The position numbers and the translations under genes were made by a program. A stretch of DNA of 64,000 nucleotides from Lachnospiraceae bacterium. Its GTDB lineage: Bacteria; Bacillota; Clostridia; Lachnospirales; Lachnospiraceae. The notes beneath the pieces were generated by a model, which was not told where the DNA came from, did not search any database, and was given only the letters and a program-made list of their open reading frames with translations. This document shows, piece after piece, positions 39,794 through 50,300 of the stretch; position 1 is the stretch's first letter, and each line of letters starts with the position of its first letter. The stretch is from NCBI GenBank assembly GCA_015057425.1, contig SVEL01000007.1, positions 62,001 through 126,000 of the forward strand, read 5' to 3'.

Positions 39794-40552
39794 TTAATTT
39801 TTATTTTCTGCAGTTACTGCAGCTTCTGTTGTCTGTGTGTTCTGAGCCGGCTCTTCAATCTTACCTTCACACATTTCGCTACACGAACCGCAGTTACCGC
39901 CACATGATTTAATTTCTTTTGGTTTCTTACCCTGTTTCATTCTTATCTTATTTTGAATAGCAACAAGAAATGCTAATACAAAGAATGCGCCCGGTGCTAA
40001 TGCTATGATTCTTACCGGTTCAACCGATTCAGGTAAAAATTCATATCCAAAGATAGCACCTGAACCAATCACTTCTCTAAATGCACCAAGACAGCCGAGA
40101 CCAACTGTAAATCCAAGTCCCATACCAAGTCCGTCAAATAACGAAGGAATAACCTTATTCTTTGATGCATAAGCTTCTGCTCTGCCTAAAATAATACAGT
40201 TTACAACAATAAGTGGAATATATATACCAAGTGATTCATTTAATGAAGGTATATATGCTTCTAAAAGAAACTGTACTACCGTAACAAAGCTTGCAACTAC
40301 AACAATAAATGCCGGTACTCTTACTTTATCAGGAATAATTTTTCTAAGCATGGAAATAAGCATATTGGACATTACAAGAACTACTGTAGTTGTAAGTCCC
40401 ATACCTATACCATTTATACATGATGTAGTCACGGCAAGTGTAGGACACATACCAAGCATCATAACAAATGTCGGATTTTCCTTAATAATTCCGTTAAATA
40501 ATCTTTCCAAAGGAGTATTAGGCTTTAAAAACTTATCTTTATTCATCTGCAC
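39794..40552 (-). CDS. rnfE: RnfE
   Basis: LFNGIIKENPTFVMMLGMCPTLAVTTSCINGIGMG; Cys-rich C-terminal tail CGGNCGSCSEMC. Confidence 0.96.
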   Translation of the reverse strand: MQMNKDKFLKPNTPLERLFNGIIKENPTFVMMLGMCPTLAVTTSCINGIGMGLTTTVVLVMSNMLISMLRKIIPDKVRVPAFIVVVASFVTVVQFLLEAYIPSLNESLGIYIPLIVVNCIILGRAEAYASKNKVIPSLFDGLGMGLGFTVGLGCLGAFREVIGSGAIFGYEFLPESVEPVRIIALAPGAFFVLAFLVAIQNKIRMKQGKKPKEIKSCGGNCGSCSEMCEGKIEEPAQNTQTTEAAVTAENKN

Positions 40553-41201
40553 TTTCTCCTTTTCTTATAATATAATTTACAGCTTCCACAGCTCCATTCA
40601 CACCTTCAGTTATAGCTTTTGAAGAGATTGTTGCACCGCTTACCGCATCTATTTCATCATCTGAATGTCCGCCTGTAGTTACAACAAAGAATCTGCTTGA
40701 AGTCTTGCCTTTAAACTGGTTAAGAAAGCTGTTCTCTTTTACTTTCATACCAAGACCTGCTGTCTCTTTTATAGATAAAATAGATATTCCGCTTATGGCT
40801 TTTTCTGAATTAAATCCAACTGAAAACTTAATATCGCCGCCAAAACCTTTTTTTGATATTACTGTAACAACATAACCGACAACTTCACCTGCATTATTTT
40901 TGGCAAATGCAGCTTCTTCAACTATAACAGACTTTTCTGAAATGCCTTTTGACTTTAAATGTTCAATCATATCTGCTTCTTCAAAAGATACATTTGAAAA
41001 CTCCACTGCCTCAGGCTGAACTTTTTTATAAGCCTTATTTTTTGCTTCAATTTCAGCTTTAAGTCTCGGTTCGGCTGTTACTGTATAGACACCACCAAGC
41101 ACTGCTCCTGCTATACATGTTATCAGGCAAAGAACAGCGGTGTTTTTTAAGAATTCCAATACAGTATTCAAAAAGGATTTTGTCTTTTCGTTTTTACTCA
41201 T
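40539..41201 (-). CDS. rnfG: RnfG (covalent FMN subunit)
   Basis: KETAGLGMKVKENSFLNQFKGK; flavinylation motif DAVSGATISSKAI. Confidence 0.95.
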   Translation of the reverse strand: MSKNEKTKSFLNTVLEFLKNTAVLCLITCIAGAVLGGVYTVTAEPRLKAEIEAKNKAYKKVQPEAVEFSNVSFEEADMIEHLKSKGISEKSVIVEEAAFAKNNAGEVVGYVVTVISKKGFGGDIKFSVGFNSEKAISGISILSIKETAGLGMKVKENSFLNQFKGKTSSRFFVVTTGGHSDDEIDAVSGATISSKAITEGVNGAVEAVNYIIRKGESADE

Positions 41202-41215
41202 TTCATTCCGCTCCT

Positions 41216-42181
41216 TTAACCTAATATTTTTGCTTTAATTTTTCCAAAGAATCTTTCTTTGCTTCGTCCAAAAGCATAAGGAACAGTAAACTTCTCTATA
41301 ATCGGTACAAGAAGATTACCTATAATAATTGCATATGATACACCTTCGCTGTTTGGACCTACTATTCTAATAATACCTGTCAGGAGACCGAGTATGATAC
41401 CATATACGATTCTTCCGGTAGGCGTTATCGGACTTGTTACATAATCAGTTGCCATAAAGAATGCACCAAGAATCAAACCACCACCACATATATGCGCTGC
41501 TAAGAATCTCATATCAAATCCGTGCCCGCCAAATATAACAACAAATAAAGCAAATGTTATAATATATGCTAACGGAATTCTTAAACTAATTACTTTACGA
41601 ACAACCAGATATGCTGCACCAATAAGTAATGCAATAACTGATGTTTCACCGATAGTACCCGCTTCATTTCCTAAAAACATAGATTTGACACTTACTTCAA
41701 TACCATTTTTCAAATTATAAAGAGGTGTTGCCGTAGTCGCTCCGTCATATACAAAAGTTGTCATTCTTGTACCAAATGACATAAGTAAAAAACATCTTGC
41801 AGCTAATGCCGGATTCATAAAATTCTGTCCCAAGCCGCCAAAAAGCTGCTTTACAACAACGATTGCAAATACCGAACCTAAAATCGCCATCCAAATAGGA
41901 AATTCTGCCGGAAGATTAAGCGCAAGCAATAAACCTGTTAATGCCGCACTGCAATCAAGAACTGTTACTTTTTTATGTAATATAAGCTGTGTAACTGCTT
42001 CTGCAAGCACAGCTGTTGAAACAGTTACAAGAATTAGAATCAATGCCTTCATACCAAAGTTATATACACCAAATATCGTAGCCGGTATTAATGCGATAAT
42101 AACATCCAGCATAACCGATCCGGTATTACATTTACTACGGACATGCGGATTTGAAGACACATTAAGTAAATTGTTATCCAT
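41216..42181 (-). CDS. rnfD: RnfD
   Basis: NPHVRSKCNTGSVMLDVIIALIPA; DGATTATPL flavinylation-type motif. Confidence 0.96.
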   Translation of the reverse strand: MDNNLLNVSSNPHVRSKCNTGSVMLDVIIALIPATIFGVYNFGMKALILILVTVSTAVLAEAVTQLILHKKVTVLDCSAALTGLLLALNLPAEFPIWMAILGSVFAIVVVKQLFGGLGQNFMNPALAARCFLLMSFGTRMTTFVYDGATTATPLYNLKNGIEVSVKSMFLGNEAGTIGETSVIALLIGAAYLVVRKVISLRIPLAYIITFALFVVIFGGHGFDMRFLAAHICGGGLILGAFFMATDYVTSPITPTGRIVYGIILGLLTGIIRIVGPNSEGVSYAIIIGNLLVPIIEKFTVPYAFGRSKERFFGKIKAKILG

Positions 42182-42224
42182 ATATTCTTACCAAACCTTT
42201 CTTATCATTTAAACTGTAATGCAT

Positions 42225-43547
42225 TTAAGAAGATGCTTTTCTTCTGTCAGCAATAATTTCTTTTTTAATACTTTTAATAGATTGTGTAAGATTTCTCTTG
42301 GCTACACATGCGTATGTACAACATCCGCATTCACAACATTCCATACCGTTTAATTTTATAAATGTCTCTTTGTCACCATGGGTTGCTGCTTTTGCAAGTA
42401 ATGTAGGAACTAACTTTTGCGGACATGCATTTAAACATCTTCCGCAACTGATACAATTACTTTCCTTTACTGCCGCCTCATCTTTTTCAAGACAAAGGAT
42501 TGCCGATGTTCCTTTTGTAACAGGTATATCTGTTCTTGAAAGTGCAATACCCATCATCGGGCCGCCGGATACAATCTTAGGTGGCATTTTATCGAATCCG
42601 CCGGCCTCTTTTATAAGGTCTTCATACATAACACCTATCGGTACTTTGTAATTTTGCGGTTTCTTTATGGCTTCTCCCGTAACCGTAACTATTCTGTCTA
42701 TAAGAGGTCTTTTATTTACTACCGCTTCATAAATTGCATGAATGGTATCAATATTTTGAACAATACAACCTGCATCTGCCGGAAGCATAGATGAATTTAT
42801 CTCTTTTTTTGTAAGAGCATAAATCAAACTTCTTTCTCCGCCTTGTGGATACTTCGTATACACTTCTTTTACCTGTATATTAGGAATTTTCTTTGTTTTA
42901 TCCTTAAGAAGCTTTATTGCATCTAATTTATTATCTTCAATAGCTATATATCCTTTTGCTTTAGGAAACATTGAAAGTACAATCTGAAGACCTTCAACTA
43001 TAATATCAGCATCTTCCAACATTCTTCTGTAGTCAGAAGTAAGATACGGTTCACATTCCGCTCCATTAACGATAATGTATCTTATTGCATTAGGGTTCTT
43101 AGGTGAAAGTTTAACATGCGTAGGAAAACCTGCACCACCCATACCAACAACTCCAGCTTCTTTTACAAGTTCTATAATATCTTCTCTTGTTAACTCTTCC
43201 GGTTTTCTAAAGTCTGTAATAGGAACAGGTTCATATAAATCATCATTTTTAATAATAATACACTTGCATTTATTATCATTCAGTACCATTCTGTCTTCTA
43301 TAGCAACAACTTCACCTGATACTGATGAATGAACATTTGCAGAAATAAAGCCGTTAGCTTTTGCAATAAGCTGTCCTGCAAGCACTCGGTCTCCTTTATT
43401 AACTATAACCTCTGCTGGTGCTCCGATATGCTGACTGACCGGGATTACAACTTCACTTCCGGGCAAATAAGAAATAATCTTTTTTGTCTTTGATAATTCT
43501 TTCTTTCCCAAAGGATGAACTCCACCTTTGAATGTCAAAACCGACAT
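42225..43547 (-). CDS. rnfC: RnfC
   Basis: GGVHPLGKKELSKTKKI, GMGGAGFPTHVKLSP, CISCGRCLNACPQKLVP. Confidence 0.97.
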   Translation of the reverse strand: MSVLTFKGGVHPLGKKELSKTKKIISYLPGSEVVIPVSQHIGAPAEVIVNKGDRVLAGQLIAKANGFISANVHSSVSGEVVAIEDRMVLNDNKCKCIIIKNDDLYEPVPITDFRKPEELTREDIIELVKEAGVVGMGGAGFPTHVKLSPKNPNAIRYIIVNGAECEPYLTSDYRRMLEDADIIVEGLQIVLSMFPKAKGYIAIEDNKLDAIKLLKDKTKKIPNIQVKEVYTKYPQGGERSLIYALTKKEINSSMLPADAGCIVQNIDTIHAIYEAVVNKRPLIDRIVTVTGEAIKKPQNYKVPIGVMYEDLIKEAGGFDKMPPKIVSGGPMMGIALSRTDIPVTKGTSAILCLEKDEAAVKESNCISCGRCLNACPQKLVPTLLAKAATHGDKETFIKLNGMECCECGCCTYACVAKRNLTQSIKSIKKEIIADRRKASS

Positions 43548-43727
43548 ACTTTTTCCTCCTTATACACAGAAAATTTCATTAATAATATTCTAATATAAAA
43601 ACGATAATTTAACAACAAAAAAACTTCAAAAAATACAATATTTATGATATTATTATTGTGATATTTTTATCATTCTCAAACAGTTGATTTTGTTAGATTT
43701 TTAACGTATTTGCGAGGTGTTGATTCT

Positions 43728-44753
43728 ATGAGAATTTTTGAAGAAAAATCACATATTGATAACGTGACATTAGATGCTTTGCAGCAGGTGTTTCCCTATG
43801 ACATTTCTAAGTGTATTTTTTTCGATATTGAAACAACCGGATTTATATATTCAAAAACTATTTTATACCTTATAGGATGTATGTATATTGATAATAATGT
43901 TGTTCATATCATACAATTTTTTTCGGAATCAAAAGATGATGAACTTGATGTTCTTAATAGTTTTTTCGAAAAGATATCTTCTTTTTCGCATCTTGTAAGC
44001 TTTAACGGAAATGGTTTTGATATACCATATATATTAAAGAAATGTAAGTTATATAATATTTCTTATAATTTTGATAATATTAACAGTGTAGATATTTATA
44101 AAGATATTCAACCGCTTAAAAATCTTTTTAAAACACAAAATCTCAAATTAAAAACTATGGAACGTTTTCTCGGCATCAACAGGTCTGATATGTTTTCCGG
44201 CGGTGAACTTATTGAGGTGTATTCAGATTATCTTAAAAATCCATGCAAAGAATCTCTTTCACTGCTTCTGCTTCATAATTATGAGGACATTAAAGGAATG
44301 CTTGATTTGCTGCATTTATACAAATATATTTCTTTGTACAATGGCAATTTTGAAATAGATGATATTACAATAAACAGATATGAAGATATGGACGGAAATG
44401 ATGTAGATGAAATTTTATTTGATTTATATTTGCCCTACTGTCTTCCGGCTCGTATATCAGGAAGTTACGATGATATTTATATAACTGCATACGATAATTG
44501 CGCAAAAATAAAAAACAGACTGCATAACGGATGCATTAAATTTTATTATGAAGATTATAAGAATTATTATTATCTGCCTTTAGAAGATAAAGCAGTTCAT
44601 AAAAGTGTTGCTGAATTTGTTGATAAAAGTCATAGAACAAAAGCAACAAAGGATAATTGTTATACATGGATAAATGCAGATCAATCCTTTACTTCCAATA
44701 ATCAGACAGTAAAAAAATATCTTATTAATTTAATTAAAAATATCTGCAAATAA
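43728..44753 (+). CDS. ribonuclease H-like (YprB-type) exonuclease-domain protein
   Basis: CIFFDIETTGFIYSKTILYLIG, LVSFNGNGFDIPYI, LLHNYEDIKGMLDLL; ATG at 43728 has an upstream GAGGTG RBS. Confidence 0.85.
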   Translation: MRIFEEKSHIDNVTLDALQQVFPYDISKCIFFDIETTGFIYSKTILYLIGCMYIDNNVVHIIQFFSESKDDELDVLNSFFEKISSFSHLVSFNGNGFDIPYILKKCKLYNISYNFDNINSVDIYKDIQPLKNLFKTQNLKLKTMERFLGINRSDMFSGGELIEVYSDYLKNPCKESLSLLLLHNYEDIKGMLDLLHLYKYISLYNGNFEIDDITINRYEDMDGNDVDEILFDLYLPYCLPARISGSYDDIYITAYDNCAKIKNRLHNGCIKFYYEDYKNYYYLPLEDKAVHKSVAEFVDKSHRTKATKDNCYTWINADQSFTSNNQTVKKYLINLIKNICK

Positions 44754-44832
44754 TTGCCAGTTTATTTTTTTATGTCCTCCATATAATATTAGCGTAACAA
44801 GTAGTTATAAATTTTTAATGGAGGAATTAATA

Positions 44833-45039
44833 ATGGGTAACAATTCATCAAATAAGACAAATGTTCCTGAAGCAAAGTCTGCTATGAACAAGTTTAAGAT
44901 GGAAGTGGCTAACGAATTAGGCGTACCTCTTACAGATGGTTACAACGGTAACCTCACATCAGCTCAGAATGGTTCAGTTGGTGGTATGATGGTTAAGAAA
45001 ATGATCGAAGCCCAGGAAAAACAGATGTCTGGTAAATAA
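44833..45039 (+). CDS. alpha/beta-type small acid-soluble spore protein
   Basis: MNKFKMEVANELGVPLTDGYNGNLTSAQNGSVGGMMVKKMIEAQEKQM. Confidence 0.93.
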   Translation: MGNNSSNKTNVPEAKSAMNKFKMEVANELGVPLTDGYNGNLTSAQNGSVGGMMVKKMIEAQEKQMSGK

Positions 45040-45071
45040 TTTGTAATTTATACAAGTTGTTTAAATTAAAG

Positions 45072-45120
45072 AGAGTATCGTATTAAGATTCTTAGAATCC
45101 TTTTACGATACTCTTTTTCT
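45072..45120 (+). terminator. terminator after SASP gene
   Basis: AGAGTATCGTA ... TACGATACTCT TTTTCTTT. Confidence 0.85.
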
Positions 45121-45127
45121 TTAAAAA

Positions 45128-46081
45128 TTATTGTAATTCTTCACCTGAAGTTGTCGTAACTTCCTGATTCATTACAGCGGTTGTTTCGGGTTCTGTTGTT
45201 TCCGATTCATTGCCTGATGTAGTAGTTTCTCCATCTGTAGCTGTTTCGGAATCATTTGTAGTCTGTTCATCCGTAGCTGTTTCGGAACCGTTTGTAGTCT
45301 GTTCATCCGTAGCCGTTTCAGAACCTTCAGTAGTAAATTCTTCCGTTGAAATCTCTTCTGTAGAAACCTCATCAGTTGTTGGTGCTTCTGTCGGCTTTTC
45401 AGGTATTGTAAATGATAAATTTACAGTTTTTGCAAAATCATCAAGCACTACAGTATATGCCTTAGGGAAAATATATCCCTTAGTCTGAATAATAAATCCG
45501 AGTTCATACTCTACACCGGCTTCAACAACCTGATTTTTGAAAATAGGGGTAATCTTAATATTATCCTCTTCTCTTTCAAACAATCCGTTGTAATTATCAA
45601 GCATTGTGAAATCTTCTTCAAAATGGAATGAAAGTCCCCAGTTTTCTATTGTTTTTTTAGTACGGTTTTTAATTTTAATTCTATACTGGGTGATTATTGT
45701 ATTATTTTTACCTTCCCATGTATTTATGGAACTTACACTAACTTTCAGTGGTGACTGGCCTGAAGATGAACCGCCTTCGTCAGCATCAAACTCTAAAGTT
45801 TCAACTTCTTCCGTAGTTTCTTCTTCCGGTTGTCCGGTTTCAACTGTAACAGTTTCTTCCGTTTCTTTATTTCCGTCTGTTGTGGAATTCTGTGTGCTGC
45901 TTACAATGTTATTTCCTGTTGTTGTGCCAGGTTCGGCATTTGCTGAACTTCGACTTAATAATATAATACTGAACACAAGGATAGATGTTGTCATAAGTAA
46001 AGTACATACCAATATGCTAAAGTTAGGAATACTTATTTTAACACCTTTTATTGTAATCATTTTAGGTTTTTTCTTACTCAT
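45128..46081 (-). CDS. membrane-anchored protein with CBM2-like domain and Thr/Glu/Ser-rich tail
   Basis: N-terminal TM; ITQYRIKIKNRTKKTIENWGLSFHFEEDFTMLDNYNG...ITPIFKNQVVEAGVEYELGFI resembles CBM2 layout; repeated SETATDEQTTN. Confidence 0.65.
   Translation of the reverse strand: MSKKKPKMITIKGVKISIPNFSILVCTLLMTTSILVFSIILLSRSSANAEPGTTTGNNIVSSTQNSTTDGNKETEETVTVETGQPEEETTEEVETLEFDADEGGSSSGQSPLKVSVSSINTWEGKNNTIITQYRIKIKNRTKKTIENWGLSFHFEEDFTMLDNYNGLFEREEDNIKITPIFKNQVVEAGVEYELGFIIQTKGYIFPKAYTVVLDDFAKTVNLSFTIPEKPTEAPTTDEVSTEEISTEEFTTEGSETATDEQTTNGSETATDEQTTNDSETATDGETTTSGNESETTEPETTAVMNQEVTTTSGEELQ
45237..45325. repeat. 36-nt in-frame tandem repeat encoding SETATDEQTTN(G/D)-type units
   Basis: gtagctgtttcggaatcatttgtagtctgttcatcc at 45237-45272 and 45273-45308 (near-identical), then a partial copy. 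Confidence 0.85.
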
Positions 46082-46200
46082 TATTGCAATTCTCCATATA
46101 ATATAATCATTATAGGGCTAAAACAAAGCCAAAATATATAATATCATATTTTGCCTTAAAAATCTATAAATTCATCCCATTTTATGTAAATTTTATATTA

Positions 46201-47346
46201 TTACATAAGTGATTTGTAAAGTGCTTTGATTTCTTCTACAGACGTATCTCTTGGATTACCAGGTCTGCATGCGTCATCAAAAGCTGACTGTGCAAGGAAA
46301 TCAATATCTTCTTCCTTAACGATAGCTTTAAGGTCTGCCGGAATTCCAACATCAGCTGAAAGTTTCTTAACTGCATCAATTGCTGCTTTTCTATACTCAT
46401 CAACAGACATACTGTCAACGCCTTCTACACCCATAGCACGTGCAATTTCTCTGTACTTTTCACCAGTTTCAGGTGCATTGTATTCCATAACTGTCGGAAG
46501 AATAATTGCATTTGCAACACCATGAGGTGTGTCATATACTGCACCAAGAGGATGAGCCATTGAATGAACAATACCAAGACCTACATTTGAGAAGCCCATA
46601 CCTGCAATATACTGTCCGAGAGCCATACCTTCACGGCCTTCTTTAGTATTGGCAACAGCGCCTCTTAAGCTTTTTGCAATAATTTCGATAGCTTTAATAT
46701 GGAACATATCTGTCATTTCCCAAGCTGCTTTTGTAATATAGCCTTCAATTGCATGTGTAAGAGCATCCATACCGGTTGCTGCTGTAAGACCTGCCGGCAT
46801 TGATGACATCATATCTGAATCAACAACTGCAACTACAGGAATATCATGTACGTCTACGCATACAAACTTACGATTTTTCTCTACATCTGTGATTACATAG
46901 TTAATTGTAACTTCCGCAGCAGTACCTGCTGTAGTAGGAACAGCAATAATATCGACACATTTATTCTTTGTAGGTGCAACGCCTTCAAGACTTCTTACAT
47001 CAGCAAATTCAGGATTCTTAATGATGATACCGATTGCTTTTGCAGTATCCATAGATGAGCCGCCACCAACAGCTACGATATAATCTGCATCTGCTTTCTT
47101 AAATGCTTCTACTCCGTCAAGTACATTTTCAATTGTCGGATTTGCCTTGCAATCATCAAAAACTTCATAAGCAAGTCCTGCTTTTTCAAGAACATCTGTT
47201 ACTTTAGCCGTTACACCAAACTTAACAAGATCCTTGTCTGTTACAACAAGCGCTTTCTTAAAGCCTCTTGCTTTAGCTTCGTTTGCAACCTCTACCACAC
47301 AGCCTGCTCCATGATAAGATGTTTCATTAAGTACAATTCTTCCCAT
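46201..47346 (-). CDS. fucO: iron-containing alcohol dehydrogenase (lactaldehyde reductase/FucO-like)
   Basis: IVAVGGGSSMDTAKAIGI, PTTAGTAAEVT, GMDALTHAIEGYITKAAWEMTD, GIVHSMAHPLGAVYDTPHG. Confidence 0.9.
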   Translation of the reverse strand: MGRIVLNETSYHGAGCVVEVANEAKARGFKKALVVTDKDLVKFGVTAKVTDVLEKAGLAYEVFDDCKANPTIENVLDGVEAFKKADADYIVAVGGGSSMDTAKAIGIIIKNPEFADVRSLEGVAPTKNKCVDIIAVPTTAGTAAEVTINYVITDVEKNRKFVCVDVHDIPVVAVVDSDMMSSMPAGLTAATGMDALTHAIEGYITKAAWEMTDMFHIKAIEIIAKSLRGAVANTKEGREGMALGQYIAGMGFSNVGLGIVHSMAHPLGAVYDTPHGVANAIILPTVMEYNAPETGEKYREIARAMGVEGVDSMSVDEYRKAAIDAVKKLSADVGIPADLKAIVKEEDIDFLAQSAFDDACRPGNPRDTSVEEIKALYKSLM

Positions 47347-47359
47347 TTTTTCTTCTCCT

Positions 47360-50300
47360 TTACTTTTTCTTCTTAATTATAAATATAACTGCCGCAGCTA
47401 AACCACCTGTTATAAGCGTTCCGCCTGCTATGGCAGGTATAACCCAACCATCAATTTCTGATTTATCATCTTTGTCTGAAACATTATGTTTGTTATTATT
47501 TTTGTCATTATTTTTGTCATTATTTTTATCGTTATTTTTATCATTATTTTTATCGTTGTTTTTATCATCAGAATCATTATTATCATCAGATGAATTATCT
47601 TTCGTAGTTTCTTCACCATTATTATCTGATTCTGTATTTACCGTAGTTTCATCCGTAACTGTCGTATTTTTCTCTTCAGTATCCGGTTGTTCGATATTAG
47701 TCGTAGGTTCTTCCACTTTAACAGTCTTTCTGAATGTATAATAATTGGATATTGCATTGGTATAATTACCTGTATCGGTACCATCCTGATTTACAATATA
47801 TTTTTTATTTGCATCCATTGCTCTGTACTGAACAACATTTGGTTTTCCTTTTTGTGTTGTAAGGGATGAATCCTTTATCTCAACAGTCGCTTTTCCGTTA
47901 GAAACCTTAGCTGTATAAATGTTAGTTCCGTTCACCTGGAATGATACATATTTTATGGCAGTATCATTAACTTTCACTGTCAATACAGTGTACCCGTCTT
48001 TTGAATCGGTGTCACATTTATCAGTTGTTATGTCTGTGCTTGTCTTATAATAACCCAATGATTTTCTAAGTGTTTCAACACTTTCAAACTGTTTATCCAA
48101 CCAAGCAAGTCTCTTTGTTAAAAATGTTTTAATATGATTATACTGGTCATTATATGACTGACCTGCCGTTGCACTAAATGCACCATTCCATCTGTTTGCA
48201 TTGGCAAGTCCTGCACTTAAATTAAAATTATACATTGTTTTAATTTCACTTTTAACAATCGGCTCAAGGTATTTAGTTCTTACTTCATGATATCTTTCAT
48301 ATAGTTTCACAATAAAGTAAGGGTCTCTTATAAGCATTCTGTTAAACTGTACTGTCTGATAGTACTGTTCATTCGCAAACCATTCATTGGTGGTCTGCCA
48401 TGTTTCAGGTGCGTTGGTATCCTGCCCCATACTGTTACCCCATGCCCAGTCAAAGTCCCATGTAGGTCCAAACACAATCTTTCCATCAGTATCTTTGTAC
48501 ATAAAGAAACTGTTTTTCATACAATCCCAGTTAAGTGAAAATTCACATATTAACATATTGTTTACAACAGAATCTACATCCACAAAATCAGAATAATGCC
48601 ATCCGTCATATTTCGTAGAATTAAATGTATTTGTCTTATATGTAACTCCCTGACGGGTACTTGTTCCCCAGTCATACCAGCCTTTTGAATCAACCATATA
48701 ATGTGTTTCGTCATTATGATATATAAAGTCTGTGGAATGCATTGAATATTCCATAGCCTGTATATATTCCTTCAAATACTTTTCGAGAACAGGAAATGAC
48801 GCATCACTTGAAGGTGTATTCATATAAATAGGCTGATTATATGCAGTAAGAAGATTTGCCGAATCACCTACCCAGAAATCCATTTCCAAAAGAACACCGC
48901 CTGTTACTGACGGAACATCATTAAAATCAATATAATCACCAAGGCTGAATGTACTTGTTTTTCCAAGCTTTTTAAGATAAGCAGACGTTATCTTGTGGGT
49001 ATTACTTGTAATCCAGGAATAATTTGCCGTAAGTTCATCATTTAATGCGTCTTTAACATCATCTTCCTGCGCCGCCGTAATAACTTTCTTACTTACAAGT
49101 TCTTTAGATATTGCTTTCGCCGCATCTTCTGCCAATTCTTCCCAATCATATATATCTACTCTCGTGCTTCCTATACGAACATGTTCCGAAAACTCATACA
49201 CACCCATATACTGACCATTATATATTAATGTAACCAGTTCCGAATCCATATAATCAAGTCCAAGATTTCCTGCCAGTCCCTGCAAAAGCTTGTTTCTCAT
49301 AAGTGAAACATCAATACCGTTGGCAAGTAATACCCAGTGCTTACTCTTACCCATACCAAATAAACTTGTCTTAGAATCAAGTTTAACTTTAAATGGTTTC
49401 TTAGCAAGTCCTGATGTGGAATTACCACGTAGTTTTATCTTTGCATCACCATTATACAACTCAGTTTCTGCATATCCGTCACCATATAATACAAACTTTG
49501 TATCAACATAATTTTCTTTTGTAATCGAGTTATATGATGTTTCAGAATCAATATATAAAACAGGTAAAACAGAAAAATATCCCTTTGCCACACTATATGA
49601 ACCGTCATTAAATGTAACCTTTAACTTTACTTCTTTTTCCACATCTTTTGATGAAGGTGCATAATTGGCAGAGCTTGAAACGAGTTTATTGTCTATATAC
49701 CATTCATATTTTTTTACATTATCTTTTGATACTTTTTTAGTGTCAAATGTGTATGGTATATTTTTACCTTCTTTAATAATTCCTGATATACTTACTCCGC
49801 CTGCTATTTCCTTTGATTCAACTTTTGTAGAATTATATATTTCCTTAATCTGTGAAACTGTAAGAGCTTTATCATATATACATACATCATCAAACATTGC
49901 ACATATATCAGGGTCATTATTCCATAAGGAATTACCGCCTATACAAACTGTATCTACACTGTTCTTTGAATTTGTTAAAAAGTCACCTATATATGCACCT
50001 GCATTACCATTTAACACGATGTCATGCATTAATACTCCGTCTAAATATACTCCTGTATATGATGATGAAATGGTAAATGTAACATAATGCCATCCGTTAT
50101 CACTAAAGCACCCATATCTTGATGCTGTATCAAAATAAGCATGACCTTCACTGTATGTATTATTAACACGGCCTATAAGGTTAACTCCAAGCTTTGTCAT
50201 AGGATACTTATCCCATTTTGTAGAATCATAAGCTACAAATAAGTCAACCCATTCTGATGGTTGCCAGGCTTCTATGGCAACATTTTTTGTATCAATTTTA

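Noticed and set aside
45210-45488. + strand Val/Ser-rich ORF (VVCSSVAVSEPF repeats)
   Set aside because: Antisense of the Thr/Glu repeat tail of the CBM2-like gene; no RBS or homology.
46129-46155. AT-rich palindrome (CCAAAATATATAATATCATATTTTGCC) downstream of fucO
   Set aside because: Imperfect and almost entirely A/T in an AT-rich intergenic region; not distinguishable from chance without comparison.
47430-47741. + strand ORF with LFLSLFLSLFLS repeats
   Set aside because: Artefact of the antisense of the DKNN tandem repeat in the CotH-like gene.
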